Positions 27,791 to 36,270 of a stretch of 64,000 nucleotides of DNA are shown in pieces (position 1 is the stretch's first letter; each line of letters starts with the position of its first letter). The notes beneath the pieces were generated by a model. The model did no database searches and had not been told where the DNA came from. It saw only the letters and a program-made list of their open reading frames with translations. A program made the translations under genes and the position numbers. The stretch lies in contig NZ_VEVQ02000015.1 in NCBI RefSeq assembly GCF_006491595.2, positions 1 to 64,000 on the forward strand, given 5' to 3'. This DNA comes from Flavobacterium jejuense (GTDB lineage: Bacteria; Bacteroidota; Bacteroidia; Flavobacteriales; Flavobacteriaceae).

Positions 27791-28966
27791 CTACAACTTC
27801 TTGATTTCAAAAGACTCCACTTCTTTTATCAAAACCAATGCATCCATAACTTCCCAAAGTTGCAAAGTCAAAAATGAATGTCCCATAAATCTAGAGGCTA
27901 AAACTTTGTCCATAGGATAATCTGTTTCTTTTGTAATATACACTGCTGGAGCCTTAAATTCTTGATTTATTTTATATTCAATACTGTTTTCTGCAGCTTC
28001 TGGAATATGCTTTGGTTTATTCTTGTTTAAATAATTGTATTTTGTACCCGATAACGCAGTGTAGGCAATATAGAAATAGTTACTCTTAAATTTCTCCGAT
28101 AGTTTATGTCCAAAAGTTATGCGATTATTTTGAAAAAAGGCTCCTTCAATAGCATTCGGATTTTTTAATAAATGGGTACTTGATCCAAAAAGAATAATTT
28201 TTTCATTTGGAAATTGAGATTGAATAAAATCTACATTCAAGGCCATTCCTATATCTCTTTTGTTAGCACCATAAGTTACAATTTCGGGGTCATTGGTGAA
28301 CAAAAAAATCATATTTTTAAGGGCTTCAGAAAAGAAATAATCATTCTGAGTTTTAGGATTAAAAGTAGCCAATATTTTTTCTGAATAAAAAACAATCTTT
28401 TCTTTTACCTTTTTATTATTACGAAATAAAGCTTTAAGAGAAACTATATTTGCTTTTTTAATATACTTAATAAAGTCGTCTTTTTCCTCCTGAGAAAGTG
28501 AGGTTATTCCTTCTAAATCTTCAGCAATATTTTGAGCAAAACTAACTCCTGAAAAAGCAGGATCAAAACCTATAAACTGTAATTCATTTCCTTTTTTATT
28601 TTCTGTATAGATGAAGGAATACAATTCTTCCATCTCTTTAGCATTCAACATTCTGTACATGGCTTTTTCATAATGCGAAATGTCTTTATCTTTAATAAAA
28701 AGTTGATGTGCCTTGTAAAACTCATACATATTTCCTTCAATAGCAATCACTTTAAATTCCTTTTCCTTTACCATTTTTTTAATCAAATCAATACGGTATT
28801 TTGTGATGGTACTTTCTTGATGAGTTGGATCACCTAAACCAACTATCGTTACATTTTCAGGAATTGAATTTACAATCGTATTGTTAATCTCATAACTTTT
28901 TTCTTGACTAAAGACAAAAGGTATTTCCAACAAGAAAAAATATAAAAGAAAAGTAAAGTGTTTCAT
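27791..28966 (-). CDS. Erythromycin-esterase-family protein, exported
   Basis: I start at ATG 28966 (MKHFTFLLYFFLLEIPFVFSQ), giving a signal peptide and 391 aa. The family signature is visible as IVGLGDPTHQES, with Asp46 where EreA/EreC-type enzymes usually have Glu, His49 as the catalytic His, and Glu77 in VIAIEGN. Family members cleave macrolide lactones or act in other hydrolyses. The E-to-D change and export make macrolide inactivation uncertain. It is divergent from the GH8 gene. Confidence 0.82.
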   Translation of the reverse strand: MKHFTFLLYFFLLEIPFVFSQEKSYEINNTIVNSIPENVTIVGLGDPTHQESTITKYRIDLIKKMVKEKEFKVIAIEGNMYEFYKAHQLFIKDKDISHYEKAMYRMLNAKEMEELYSFIYTENKKGNELQFIGFDPAFSGVSFAQNIAEDLEGITSLSQEEKDDFIKYIKKANIVSLKALFRNNKKVKEKIVFYSEKILATFNPKTQNDYFFSEALKNMIFLFTNDPEIVTYGANKRDIGMALNVDFIQSQFPNEKIILFGSSTHLLKNPNAIEGAFFQNNRITFGHKLSEKFKSNYFYIAYTALSGTKYNYLNKNKPKHIPEAAENSIEYKINQEFKAPAVYITKETDYPMDKVLASRFMGHSFLTLQLWEVMDALVLIKEVESFEIKKL

Positions 28967-29197
28967 TTTAATAATTAAATTCTGATTTAGGAGTAAAATT
29001 AAAATAAATGAAATCAGGTGCAAAAGTCTTACGAAAACTTTAAGATTTATTAAGTAGTTAAATCTATTTAATGAGTGCTAATTAAACCACTTTACAGTTT
29101 TTTATTTAAATAAATTTACAGTTTTACTATAAATACATTAACACGTTTTCTGATTTAAAAAAAATACCTTTACAACAACAAACAAATAAACAAAAAC

Positions 29198-31078
29198 ATG
29201 AAAAACCCAAATCTAAGAATTAGGATTTATTTCCTAATTCTATTCACTTCAGTGTGTTTACCTTCTTTTGCCCAAACACAACCATTTCCTGCAAACAAAA
29301 CCTACTCTTTTGGCCTTATGCCAACTAATAGAAACGCTCAGGACGCTATTGCCAATTACAACATTTGGAAAACAAATTTTTTAGAACAATGTGGCAATGG
29401 TCGTTATCGAGTTAAATTTGATAATCCTAGTCAAACTGTTTCTGAGGGCATTGCATATGGCTTGTTACTTACAGCTTATACTGGAGAAAGATCAATATTT
29501 GATGGTCTTTGGAATTACTATAAAGACAACAGAAATGCTGCAGGCCTAATGAACTGGAAAATTAATGGTTGTAATGGAGGAGCTGCTGGAACTGGTGGAG
29601 CTACTGATTCTGAAGTTGATGCTGCTATGGCTCTTATTGTAGCTGATTATCAATGGGGTTCTGCTGGTAATATTAATTATAATAGTGATGCTAAAACTTT
29701 AATTAATGCTATAAAAACTCATGAGATAGAAGCTGGTACTTTTGTACTAAAACCCGGAGAATTTGGAGGCAGCTCAATTACCAATCCTTCCTACTTTGCT
29801 CCAGCTTATTTTAGAAAGTTTGCTTCTTTTATGAATGATCCATTTTGGAATACTGTAGCCAATAAATGTTATGAAGTAATCAATAATAATCTTTCTGTAA
29901 ACAATGCTTCAGGTGGTTTAGTATCAGACTGGTGTACTGCATCTGGCAATCATTCCAGTCAAGCAAGTGGTTATGCTAATGGCGGAACAAAGTATACCTA
30001 TGATGCCGCACGTACTCCTTGGCGAATTGCTGTTGATTATGCTTGGCATGGAGACAATCAAGCAAAAACATATTCTAAAAAATCTTCTGATTTTATTAGA
30101 GTTACTAAAAATGGTTCACAAAATATAGTGGATGGTTATAACCAAAACGGAAGCAACTTTGGACAATATCACAATTCAACTTTTGTTGGTGCTTTTGCTT
30201 CTGCTGCTGTTGCAGGTGAAAACCAATCCCATCTAAACAATTCTTATTCTGATTTAATTGGAATTAGCGAACCTTATTCTTATTACAATCAAACTCTTAA
30301 AACCATTTATCTATTTTTTTTAAGTGGTAATTTTTATTTACCAGGTTCACCAGTAGTAAATCCACCTACAAATACTGGTATCGTTAATGGAGCTATATAT
30401 AAAATTATAGGTAAACAAAGCGGAAAAAGTGTCGATATAATGGATGTTTCCAATGCTAATGGTGCCAATATTCAACAATGGTCTTATGGTAGTGGTGACA
30501 ATCAAAAATGGAGAGCTGAAAGTGCAGCTAATGGAAATTGGAAACTAATTAGTATATCTAGTGGAAAATGTCTGGAAGTTGGTGCTTATTCAAATGCAGA
30601 TGGAGGAAACATACAACAATGGGATTATGTAAACCATAGCTATCAACAATGGAATATTGAATCGACAGGTGACGGTGCCTATAAGGTAATTAATACTGGA
30701 AGTGGAAAAGCTATGGATGGTGCAGGAACTACTGATGGAGCCAATATTCAACAATGGTCTTATGGTGGTGGTGATAATCAAAAATGGCTCTTTGAGCGAG
30801 TGGATGGTGTGGCTAGAAAAATAACTACTGCTATTTCTGAGAAAAATAGCTTTAAAAAACTGTTTCCAAACCCTACAAAAGGTTTAACTTCACTAGAAAT
30901 AAATGCTATTACCACTATTCAAGTATTTGATGTATTAGGAAAGATAGTCTTCCAAAAAGAATTCTCTTCTAATGGTATGATCACATTAGATTTAAATTAT
31001 TTAAAAACTGGAATTTACATAGTAAGAACTATTTACAACGGAAATTCTACATCTCAAAAATTAATTATACAAAGATAG
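29198..31078 (+). CDS. Secreted GH8 glycoside hydrolase with ricin-type lectin and T9SS sorting domain
   Basis: The 626 aa protein starts with a signal peptide (to about residue 25, LPSFAQ). The GH8 catalytic domain spans about 30-385, with the general acid Glu83 in VSEGIAYGLLL and the Asp-rich ATDSEVDAA (Asp137, Asp141); GH8 enzymes hydrolyse beta-1,4-glucan, beta-1,3-1,4-glucan, chitosan or xylan. A ricin-type (CBM13-like) beta-trefoil lies at about 395-537, with three QQW repeats (NIQQWSYG, NIQQWDYV, NIQQWSYG). The last 75 residues are a type A T9SS sorting domain (KLFPNPTKGL ... KLIIQR), so it is secreted through the outer membrane. A TACCTTTA box lies about 30 bases upstream. Confidence 0.93.
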   Translation: MKNPNLRIRIYFLILFTSVCLPSFAQTQPFPANKTYSFGLMPTNRNAQDAIANYNIWKTNFLEQCGNGRYRVKFDNPSQTVSEGIAYGLLLTAYTGERSIFDGLWNYYKDNRNAAGLMNWKINGCNGGAAGTGGATDSEVDAAMALIVADYQWGSAGNINYNSDAKTLINAIKTHEIEAGTFVLKPGEFGGSSITNPSYFAPAYFRKFASFMNDPFWNTVANKCYEVINNNLSVNNASGGLVSDWCTASGNHSSQASGYANGGTKYTYDAARTPWRIAVDYAWHGDNQAKTYSKKSSDFIRVTKNGSQNIVDGYNQNGSNFGQYHNSTFVGAFASAAVAGENQSHLNNSYSDLIGISEPYSYYNQTLKTIYLFFLSGNFYLPGSPVVNPPTNTGIVNGAIYKIIGKQSGKSVDIMDVSNANGANIQQWSYGSGDNQKWRAESAANGNWKLISISSGKCLEVGAYSNADGGNIQQWDYVNHSYQQWNIESTGDGAYKVINTGSGKAMDGAGTTDGANIQQWSYGGGDNQKWLFERVDGVARKITTAISEKNSFKKLFPNPTKGLTSLEINAITTIQVFDVLGKIVFQKEFSSNGMITLDLNYLKTGIYIVRTIYNGNSTSQKLIIQR

Positions 31079-31098
31079 TTTCCCTTTCTTAAAAGTTT

Positions 31099-31133
31099 AA
31101 AGCCAGTTCTGCCCTAGAAGTAAAACTGGCTTT
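31099..31133 (+). terminator. Terminator after the GH8 gene
   Basis: AAAGCCAGTT (31099-31108) pairs with AACTGGCTTT (31124-31133), followed by TT-rich sequence. The rest of the 329-base gap to 31408 is AT-rich and holds only the promoter box at 31366. Confidence 0.8.
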
Positions 31134-31365
31134 TTATTTAACCCCATTCTATAATTTAAGCTTTATCAATAAATTTTATTTTTTATTCAAAAAAATAAAA
31201 TTTTAACTAAAATGAAGTATTTTTATTACCCAAACCAACTTAAAGTTATTATTTTAATATTTTCTCGTTTTACTTTTTAGTTATTTGTTGATTTTTACAT
31301 TTATCTTTTTAGTTATTTATTTTAAAATCAGTGCTTTCAATATCCTTTATTTGAATTAAAAGAAT

Positions 31366-31373
31366 TAATTTTG
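31366..31373 (+). promoter_or_regulatory. -7 promoter box upstream of 31408 gene
   Basis: TAATTTTG matches TAnnTTTG, 34 bases before the start codon. Confidence 0.5.
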
Positions 31374-31407
31374 CACTCCGAAATCCGTATATTAACCAAA
31401 ATCACCC

Positions 31408-31818
31408 ATGAGAAAAAATTACATGTTACTGTTAACTATGCTTTTAGTAAGCATTACTGTTTATTCACAAGATATTGATTTTAAAAAAGGTAAAATTTTA
31501 GCTGACCATAAAAATATTTTCAATTTTGATAAAAGGAAAATGGGTAGTGAAATTTCTATTTTTAAATTAGATACCACAACCGAAGTGATCTATATAGAAA
31601 TAAACAACAACAACACTATCTCTTTTTTAAATGATGATTATGTAAGAATGGTTTTCCCAAAAAATGATGTAACCATAGAATCTACTTTGTTGATCAATAA
31701 AAATTTCAAAGAGATTATTCAATTATTATTTATGAATAATGTAATTGATTTTGATGGCAATATAAATGCTGAAAATTTAGAACTTTTTAGACAAAGACAA
31801 AATAATAGAAAAATATAG
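31408..31818 (+). CDS. Hypothetical exported protein
   Basis: The 136 aa product has a signal peptide (MRKNYMLLLTMLLVSITVYSQ) and no lipobox. The rest is short and beta-rich (EISIFKLDTTTEVIYIEI; VRMVFPKNDVTIESTLLI). No family recognised. A bidirectional terminator follows. Confidence 0.7.
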   Translation: MRKNYMLLLTMLLVSITVYSQDIDFKKGKILADHKNIFNFDKRKMGSEISIFKLDTTTEVIYIEINNNNTISFLNDDYVRMVFPKNDVTIESTLLINKNFKEIIQLLFMNNVIDFDGNINAENLELFRQRQNNRKI

Positions 31819-31848
31819 TTTAGAACTTAGGTTACTTAATTAATTCGG

Positions 31849-31883
31849 AAAGCACCTTACTATTTTAATTAGCAAGGTGCTTT
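31849..31883. terminator. Bidirectional terminator between convergent genes
   Basis: AAAGCACCTT (31849-31858) pairs with AAGGTGCTTT (31874-31883) around a 15-base loop. It lies between the stops of the 31408 and 31890 genes. Confidence 0.8.
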
Positions 31884-31889
31884 TATTTT

Positions 31890-32657
31890 TTATTTCCTTC
31901 TAAATACATTTCTTATTTTATACCATATTCTTTTATGAAGTGGTGCTTTCACCCCAACTGAGAAAACTATCAAATCAACATTCTCTTCTGTAAATTGAAC
32001 GTCTATATTTCTATTTTTGATGTCTTCAATAAAAAGCTTGTCATAACTTAAAACTATTTCTTTATAACCTATATATCCAAATGATAACTGGAAACTATCT
32101 TGGCTTTCCAACACATCAGTTATGTCTAATTTATAGAAACCATCTCGATCAGAACTTGCTCCCTTTTTAGTGCCTTTGATAATTACATAAGCTCCTGGAA
32201 GTGGTACTTGCTTTTCATCAGTAATAATACCAGAGATAACTGTTTTTTCTTTTGGAATAATAGTATCTTGACTATGCTTTTGTAAAATTGTTTTTGGAAT
32301 AGTATCCAGTTTCTTATCCGTTTGTTCAATAATAACTTCTGCTTTTTTTTCTTGACCAAAGTTACTCCAACTTAAAAAACTAAATATCCCAATATAAAAG
32401 GCTCTCCAACTAATTTCTTTTCTTTCTTCAATCCCTTTTGAAGGAAATTCCAGTTGGTCTTTTCTATACAAACCACAAACTTTTTGCTCTGAAAAAATGT
32501 GCATGTGAGCAATTTTTGCATCCGTACTTTTCCTAAAATCAATAATTGTATTGTTGCATTGTAAGCACAATCTTCCTTTTTCATTTTCAGGCATCTCTTC
32601 CCAATACTGATGGCATTTTCTAACATTGGAAAGATTTATTTTGGTTATGGTATTCAT
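31890..32657 (-). CDS. CarboxypepD_reg-domain protein with N-terminal Cys motif
   Basis: The 255 aa product opens with a Cys cluster (KCHQYWEEMPENEKGRLCLQC ... KVCGLY) that looks like a small metal-binding module known from other Bacteroidota proteins of this type. A membrane or hydrophobic segment (FYIGIFSFLSWSNFGQ, about 90-105) follows, then a carboxypeptidase regulatory-like Ig domain (ISGIITDEKQVPLPGAYVII; GASSDRDGFYKLDI), then a basic tail. The role is unknown. It follows the lipoprotein gene at 32664 by 6 bases, so the pair is an operon. Confidence 0.78.
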   Translation of the reverse strand: MNTITKINLSNVRKCHQYWEEMPENEKGRLCLQCNNTIIDFRKSTDAKIAHMHIFSEQKVCGLYRKDQLEFPSKGIEERKEISWRAFYIGIFSFLSWSNFGQEKKAEVIIEQTDKKLDTIPKTILQKHSQDTIIPKEKTVISGIITDEKQVPLPGAYVIIKGTKKGASSDRDGFYKLDITDVLESQDSFQLSFGYIGYKEIVLSYDKLFIEDIKNRNIDVQFTEENVDLIVFSVGVKAPLHKRIWYKIRNVFRRK

Positions 32658-32663
32658 GATTTT

Positions 32664-33098
32664 TTATTTAGTACACTTTACAAAAGTAAATGTCTCTTTT
32701 TCATTAGATAAAACAATTTTTAAAGATGAATTCTTCTTATAAAAATCATAAAATTCTTTTTCAGTATGACAATCATGTTGAGCAAAATAAGGTGTCATCC
32801 ATGTTAAACTATACTCATTTTCTCCCCATTTTTCTAGTTCAAATTGAGCACTAGCTTTAAAGACTCTATCACTAAAAATTACCTCTGTAGAATTAAAACT
32901 ATCAAAATCTAAACTTAATTGTTCATGATTAGATATGATTTTAAAGACTACTACATCTGCTCCAGGATTTTTACAAATAAATTTAATTTGCATATCTACA
33001 ATGCAATTTTCAACCTTTGTTTCTTTACAGCTTGTAAATAATAGAAGAGTTAAAATCAAAAAGATTGAGATTCGTTTATTTTCAAAAATTATATTCAT
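32664..33098 (-). CDS. Hypothetical lipoprotein
   Basis: The 144 aa product has a lipoprotein signal (ISIFLILTLLLFTSC) with the lipobox Cys at about residue 24. The mature part contains four more Cys (ENCIVDMQIKFICK; HDCHTEKEF; FVKCTK). No domain recognised. It is first of a tight two-gene unit with the CarboxypepD_reg protein. Confidence 0.7.
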   Translation of the reverse strand: MNIIFENKRISIFLILTLLLFTSCKETKVENCIVDMQIKFICKNPGADVVVFKIISNHEQLSLDFDSFNSTEVIFSDRVFKASAQFELEKWGENEYSLTWMTPYFAQHDCHTEKEFYDFYKKNSSLKIVLSNEKETFTFVKCTK

Positions 33099-33261
33099 TT
33101 TATCATTAGTTAATCTGTAATATTAGTATAAAGAAATAACTTTTCTAAATAACAAAACTTTCCGCACATAACCAATCTTTATTTTTACTTTATCTCTTTC
33201 TTTAAAAAGGATTTCTTTCATCCAATTTACTTAAAGAAACATACTTTCAAACTCAATTAAT

Positions 33262-33408
33262 TTACTTTAAGTAATAAAATAATTACCTTTAGTAAGTTTT
33301 TAAATACTAAAAGTAAAATTAAACACAATAAAAGTTATTTATTATAGTATAAAAGTATTATATTTATTACTTAAAGTAAATACTTACAGTATTAAAGTAA
33401 ATAAATAT
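33262..33408. repeat. Seven phased 21-bp units upstream of the 33409 gene
   Basis: A 13-base core (best forms TTACTTTAAGTAA at 33262 and TTACTTAAAGTAA at 33367) recurs with exact 21-bp spacing at 33262, 33283, 33304, 33325, 33346, 33367 and 33388, and the last unit ends at the base before the ATG. The GT of the core falls at 33271 + 21n in all seven. Cores are palindromic in the best units and degrade to AAAAGT half-sites in others; linkers are AT-rich. No TAnnTTTG box is seen inside. The preceding part of the gap (33099-33261) is AT-rich with one out-of-phase core-like site at 33226-33239. Confidence 0.85.
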
Positions 33409-33735
33409 ATGAAAAAAGGGAGAAACAATATCAGCACAGGTAAATTATTGAGTGATTTTATCTCAAAAAACAAAATAAAGAAGTCAACATTAGGTAAAAC
33501 CATTAATAGAGACGGTGTTTCAATCCTAAAATATACGCAAAATAGCAGTATTCAAACCGGTATTTTAATTGAACTGTGCTATGCTTTACAACATAACTTC
33601 TTTCAAGACATAGCCAATCAACTGCCAGATACTTTCTCAGTGAACGAACATAAAAAAGAGGAAATAGCAACGTTAAAAGAAGAAATTAAAGTTTTACAAA
33701 TTCAAAATGAGTTATTAATGAAGTTGAAGTCTTGA
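33409..33735 (+). CDS. Small DNA-binding-like protein with C-terminal coiled coil
   Basis: The 108 aa cytosolic protein has a helical N-terminal part (TGKLLSDFISKNKIKKSTLG ... SILKYTQNSSIQTGILIEL) that resembles a Cro/CI-like helix-turn-helix fold seen in small Bacteroidota regulators. A middle segment (YALQHNFFQDIANQLP) follows, then a heptad-rich coiled coil (KEEIATLKEEIKVLQIQNEL, about 84-105), consistent with dimer or higher oligomer formation. HTH function is inferred from fold pattern and from the 21-bp repeat array that abuts its start codon. The next gene begins 87 bases downstream. Confidence 0.8.
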   Translation: MKKGRNNISTGKLLSDFISKNKIKKSTLGKTINRDGVSILKYTQNSSIQTGILIELCYALQHNFFQDIANQLPDTFSVNEHKKEEIATLKEEIKVLQIQNELLMKLKS

Positions 33736-33821
33736 ATTGACTTTTCACTATTCACTATTTACTTTCTCTTTTTCTTTTCGTACTTTAGCGAACCAATAAA
33801 AAATACAACAACAAACCATAC

Positions 33822-35465
33822 ATGGACTTAAATTTCAACAAAAACGAAGACCACAATAAACTTTTAGTTTCCGATTTAAAACAACGTTTTGCCCAGGTCA
33901 AATTAGGAGGCGGACAAAAACGTATCGATAAATTACATGCAGAAGGTAAAATGACTGCACGTGAACGCATTGATTTTTTACTAGATGACAAAGCAAAGAG
34001 TATTGAAATTGGTGCTTTTGTTGGTGATGGTATGTACGAAGAACATGGCGGTTGTCCTTCTGGTGGCGTAGTCGTGAAAATAGGCTATATCCAAGGCAAA
34101 CAATGTATAGTTGTAGCCAATGATGCTACTGTAAAAGCAGGAGCATGGTTCCCTATTACTGGAAAAAAGAACTTAAGAGCACAAGAAATTGCTATAGAAA
34201 ATAGATTACCTATTATATACCTTGTAGATTCTGCAGGAGTATATTTACCCATGCAAGATGAAATTTTCCCAGACAAAGAACATTTCGGACGCATTTTCCG
34301 TAATAATGCAGTGATGAGTAGTATGGGAATTACCCAAATTGCAGCTGTAATGGGAAGTTGCGTTGCTGGTGGTGCTTACTTACCTATCATGAGTGATGAA
34401 GCTTTAATTGTGGACAAAACTGGGAGTATTTTCTTAGCAGGAAGTTATTTAGTAAAAGCAGCTATTGGAGAAAGTATCGATAATGAAACGCTTGGCGGTG
34501 CTACAACGCATTGTGAAATTTCAGGAGTTACCGATTTTAAAGCCAAAGATGATGCGGATGCTTTAAATAGAATTAAAAGTATCGTTGGGAAAATAGGTGA
34601 TTTTGACAAAGCAGGTTTCAATCGTGTGAAAGCCCAAAAACCAGCTTTAGAACCAAAAGACATCTACGGCATTTTACCAAGAGCTAGAAACGAACAATAC
34701 GATATGATGGAAATTATCACTCGTTTAGTAGATAATTCCGAATTTGACGAATACAAAGCTGGTTATGGTCAAACCATTATTACTGGTTATGCTCGTATTG
34801 ATGGTTGGGCTGTTGGAATTGTTGCCAATCAACGTAAGATTGTAAAAACAACAGCTGCAAAAACCAAACCTAGTGAAATGCAATTTGGTGGTGTTATTTA
34901 TTCTGATTCTGCGGATAAAGCGACTCGTTTTATTGCCAATTGCAACCAAAAGAAAATCCCTTTAGTCTTCTTACAAGATGTAACTGGATTTATGGTAGGA
35001 AGTAAAAGTGAACATGGAGGAATCATTAAAGATGGTGCCAAAATGGTAAATGCGGTTTCCAATTCTGTAGTGCCAAAATTCACTGTAATTATTGGAAACA
35101 GTTATGGAGCAGGAAACTATGCGATGTGCGGAAAAGCGTATGACCCAAGATTAATCTTTGCTTGGCCAAGTGCAGAATTAGCCGTTATGAGTGGGAATTC
35201 TGCTGCTAAAGTGTTAATGCAAATTGAAGCTTCTTCGCTAAAAAAACAAGGCAAAAAAGTAGATGAGAAAGTCGAACAAGAATTATTTGATAAGATAAAA
35301 GCCCGTTATGATGCTCAAGTGTCTCCGTATTATGCAGCTTCACGTTTATGGACAGACGGAATTATTGATCCGTTAGATACTAGAACTTGGATTTCTATGG
35401 GAATTGAAGCAGCTAACCACGCTCCTATTGAAAAACCTTTTAATTTGGGAGTGATACAGGTTTAA
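33822..35465 (+). CDS. Acyl-CoA carboxylase beta (carboxyltransferase) subunit
   Basis: The biotin-dependent carboxyltransferase subunit transfers CO2 from carboxybiotin to an acyl-CoA. The 547 aa product has two crotonase-like halves. Oxyanion-hole Gly/Ala motifs are visible in the first (MGSCVAGGAYLPIMSDEAL) and second (IGNSYGAGNYAMCGKAYDPR). The length and the motif FAWPSAELAVMSGNSAAKVL fit methylcrotonyl-CoA carboxylase beta best, but propionyl-CoA or a general acyl-CoA carboxylase is possible. The biotin-carrying alpha subunit is not in the window. A TACTTTAG box lies at 33781-33788. Confidence 0.9.
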   Translation: MDLNFNKNEDHNKLLVSDLKQRFAQVKLGGGQKRIDKLHAEGKMTARERIDFLLDDKAKSIEIGAFVGDGMYEEHGGCPSGGVVVKIGYIQGKQCIVVANDATVKAGAWFPITGKKNLRAQEIAIENRLPIIYLVDSAGVYLPMQDEIFPDKEHFGRIFRNNAVMSSMGITQIAAVMGSCVAGGAYLPIMSDEALIVDKTGSIFLAGSYLVKAAIGESIDNETLGGATTHCEISGVTDFKAKDDADALNRIKSIVGKIGDFDKAGFNRVKAQKPALEPKDIYGILPRARNEQYDMMEIITRLVDNSEFDEYKAGYGQTIITGYARIDGWAVGIVANQRKIVKTTAAKTKPSEMQFGGVIYSDSADKATRFIANCNQKKIPLVFLQDVTGFMVGSKSEHGGIIKDGAKMVNAVSNSVVPKFTVIIGNSYGAGNYAMCGKAYDPRLIFAWPSAELAVMSGNSAAKVLMQIEASSLKKQGKKVDEKVEQELFDKIKARYDAQVSPYYAASRLWTDGIIDPLDTRTWISMGIEAANHAPIEKPFNLGVIQV

Positions 35466-35481
35466 AAAAAAAAATATATTT

Positions 35482-35913
35482 ATGATTGAATATAAATTAG
35501 CAACAAGACGGGAGCGTTTTGTTGCCTTTCTAGTAGATGCTACTATAGGGGTTCTTCTTTTTTTAACTTTCTATTATTTTTGGGGAGACAAAAGCGATTC
35601 TGGTGAGATCAGTGTCACTGGCTTGCCTGCTTTTGTTCTTTTTCTGTTAAACTTCTTAATATGGCCTGTATTAGAAGGTTTTAACGGACAAACAATTGGC
35701 AAAAAACTTGTTGGGTTAAAAGTAGTAAATGATAATTTTAAAGACATTTCTATGGGATAAGCTTTTATTCGTTTTTTTGTTGGAATTATAGATTTCAATT
35801 GTCTTTTAATTGGTCTATTTGTTTCTTTAGGCAATAAAAATAAAAAAAGATTGGGTGATATGGCAGCAAAAACAATAGTTATTGATGTAAAAAAACCTAT
35901 TTTTTTAAATTAA
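35482..35913 (+). pseudogene. RDD-family membrane protein with in-frame stop
   Basis: Codons 1-92 encode the start of an RDD protein (RERFVAFLVDATIGVLLFLTF; GQTIGKKLVGLKVVND), ending at TAA (35758-35760, codon 93). The same frame then continues with the expected second half (AFIRFFVGIIDFNCLLIGLF; KNKKRLGDMAAKTIVI) to a natural stop at 35911. Family members have Gln at the stop position (..FGQAFLRF..), so CAA-to-TAA is a one-base change. A recent nonsense mutation is the simplest reading; readthrough or sequencing error are alternatives. RDD proteins are small multi-pass membrane proteins of mostly unknown role. Confidence 0.8.
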
Positions 35914-35937
35914 AGTATAAATGAATAATTATATAAA

Positions 35938-36180
35938 TTGCAAAATAGCTTATTCAAAATATTCTTAACAATACTGTTTGGTTTTCTAATCTCAGTTATT
36001 TTATATCATTTATTTACTATTCTTTTTATTAAAGAAAATGAGTTTGGCTATGACAATCGTTTTCCAAAATTAAAAGGATTATGGAATTATTTATATGATG
36101 GGTATCATTATGAAGCTACCCATTTAAATTTATTGCTTACTTTTAGTTTAGGATTAGTATTGAGTTATCAATTGGTATAA
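35938..36180 (+). CDS. Small membrane protein, start uncertain
   Basis: The open frame from TTG 35938 gives 80 aa with two hydrophobic segments (FKIFLTILFGFLISVILYHLF, and LNLLLTFSLGLVLSYQLV at the end). A better start, ATG 35921 (MNNYIN), is out of frame by one base; inserting one A into the A run at about 35935 would fuse them. So this gene may also be frameshifted, like its neighbour, or may start at TTG. No family recognised. Confidence 0.5.
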   Translation: MQNSLFKIFLTILFGFLISVILYHLFTILFIKENEFGYDNRFPKLKGLWNYLYDGYHYEATHLNLLLTFSLGLVLSYQLV

Positions 36181-36270
36181 TTTATTTTTAAAAAATAACA
36201 TTCAGTAAAATGAAACTTCATACAACCTTTTCAAAAACAAAGTCGTCTATACTAGTATAAAACAAATAGA

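Noticed and set aside
33262..33408. CRISPR array
   Set aside because: Units are 21 bp with degenerate repeats and AT-rich linkers instead of identical repeats with unique spacers; no cas genes nearby.
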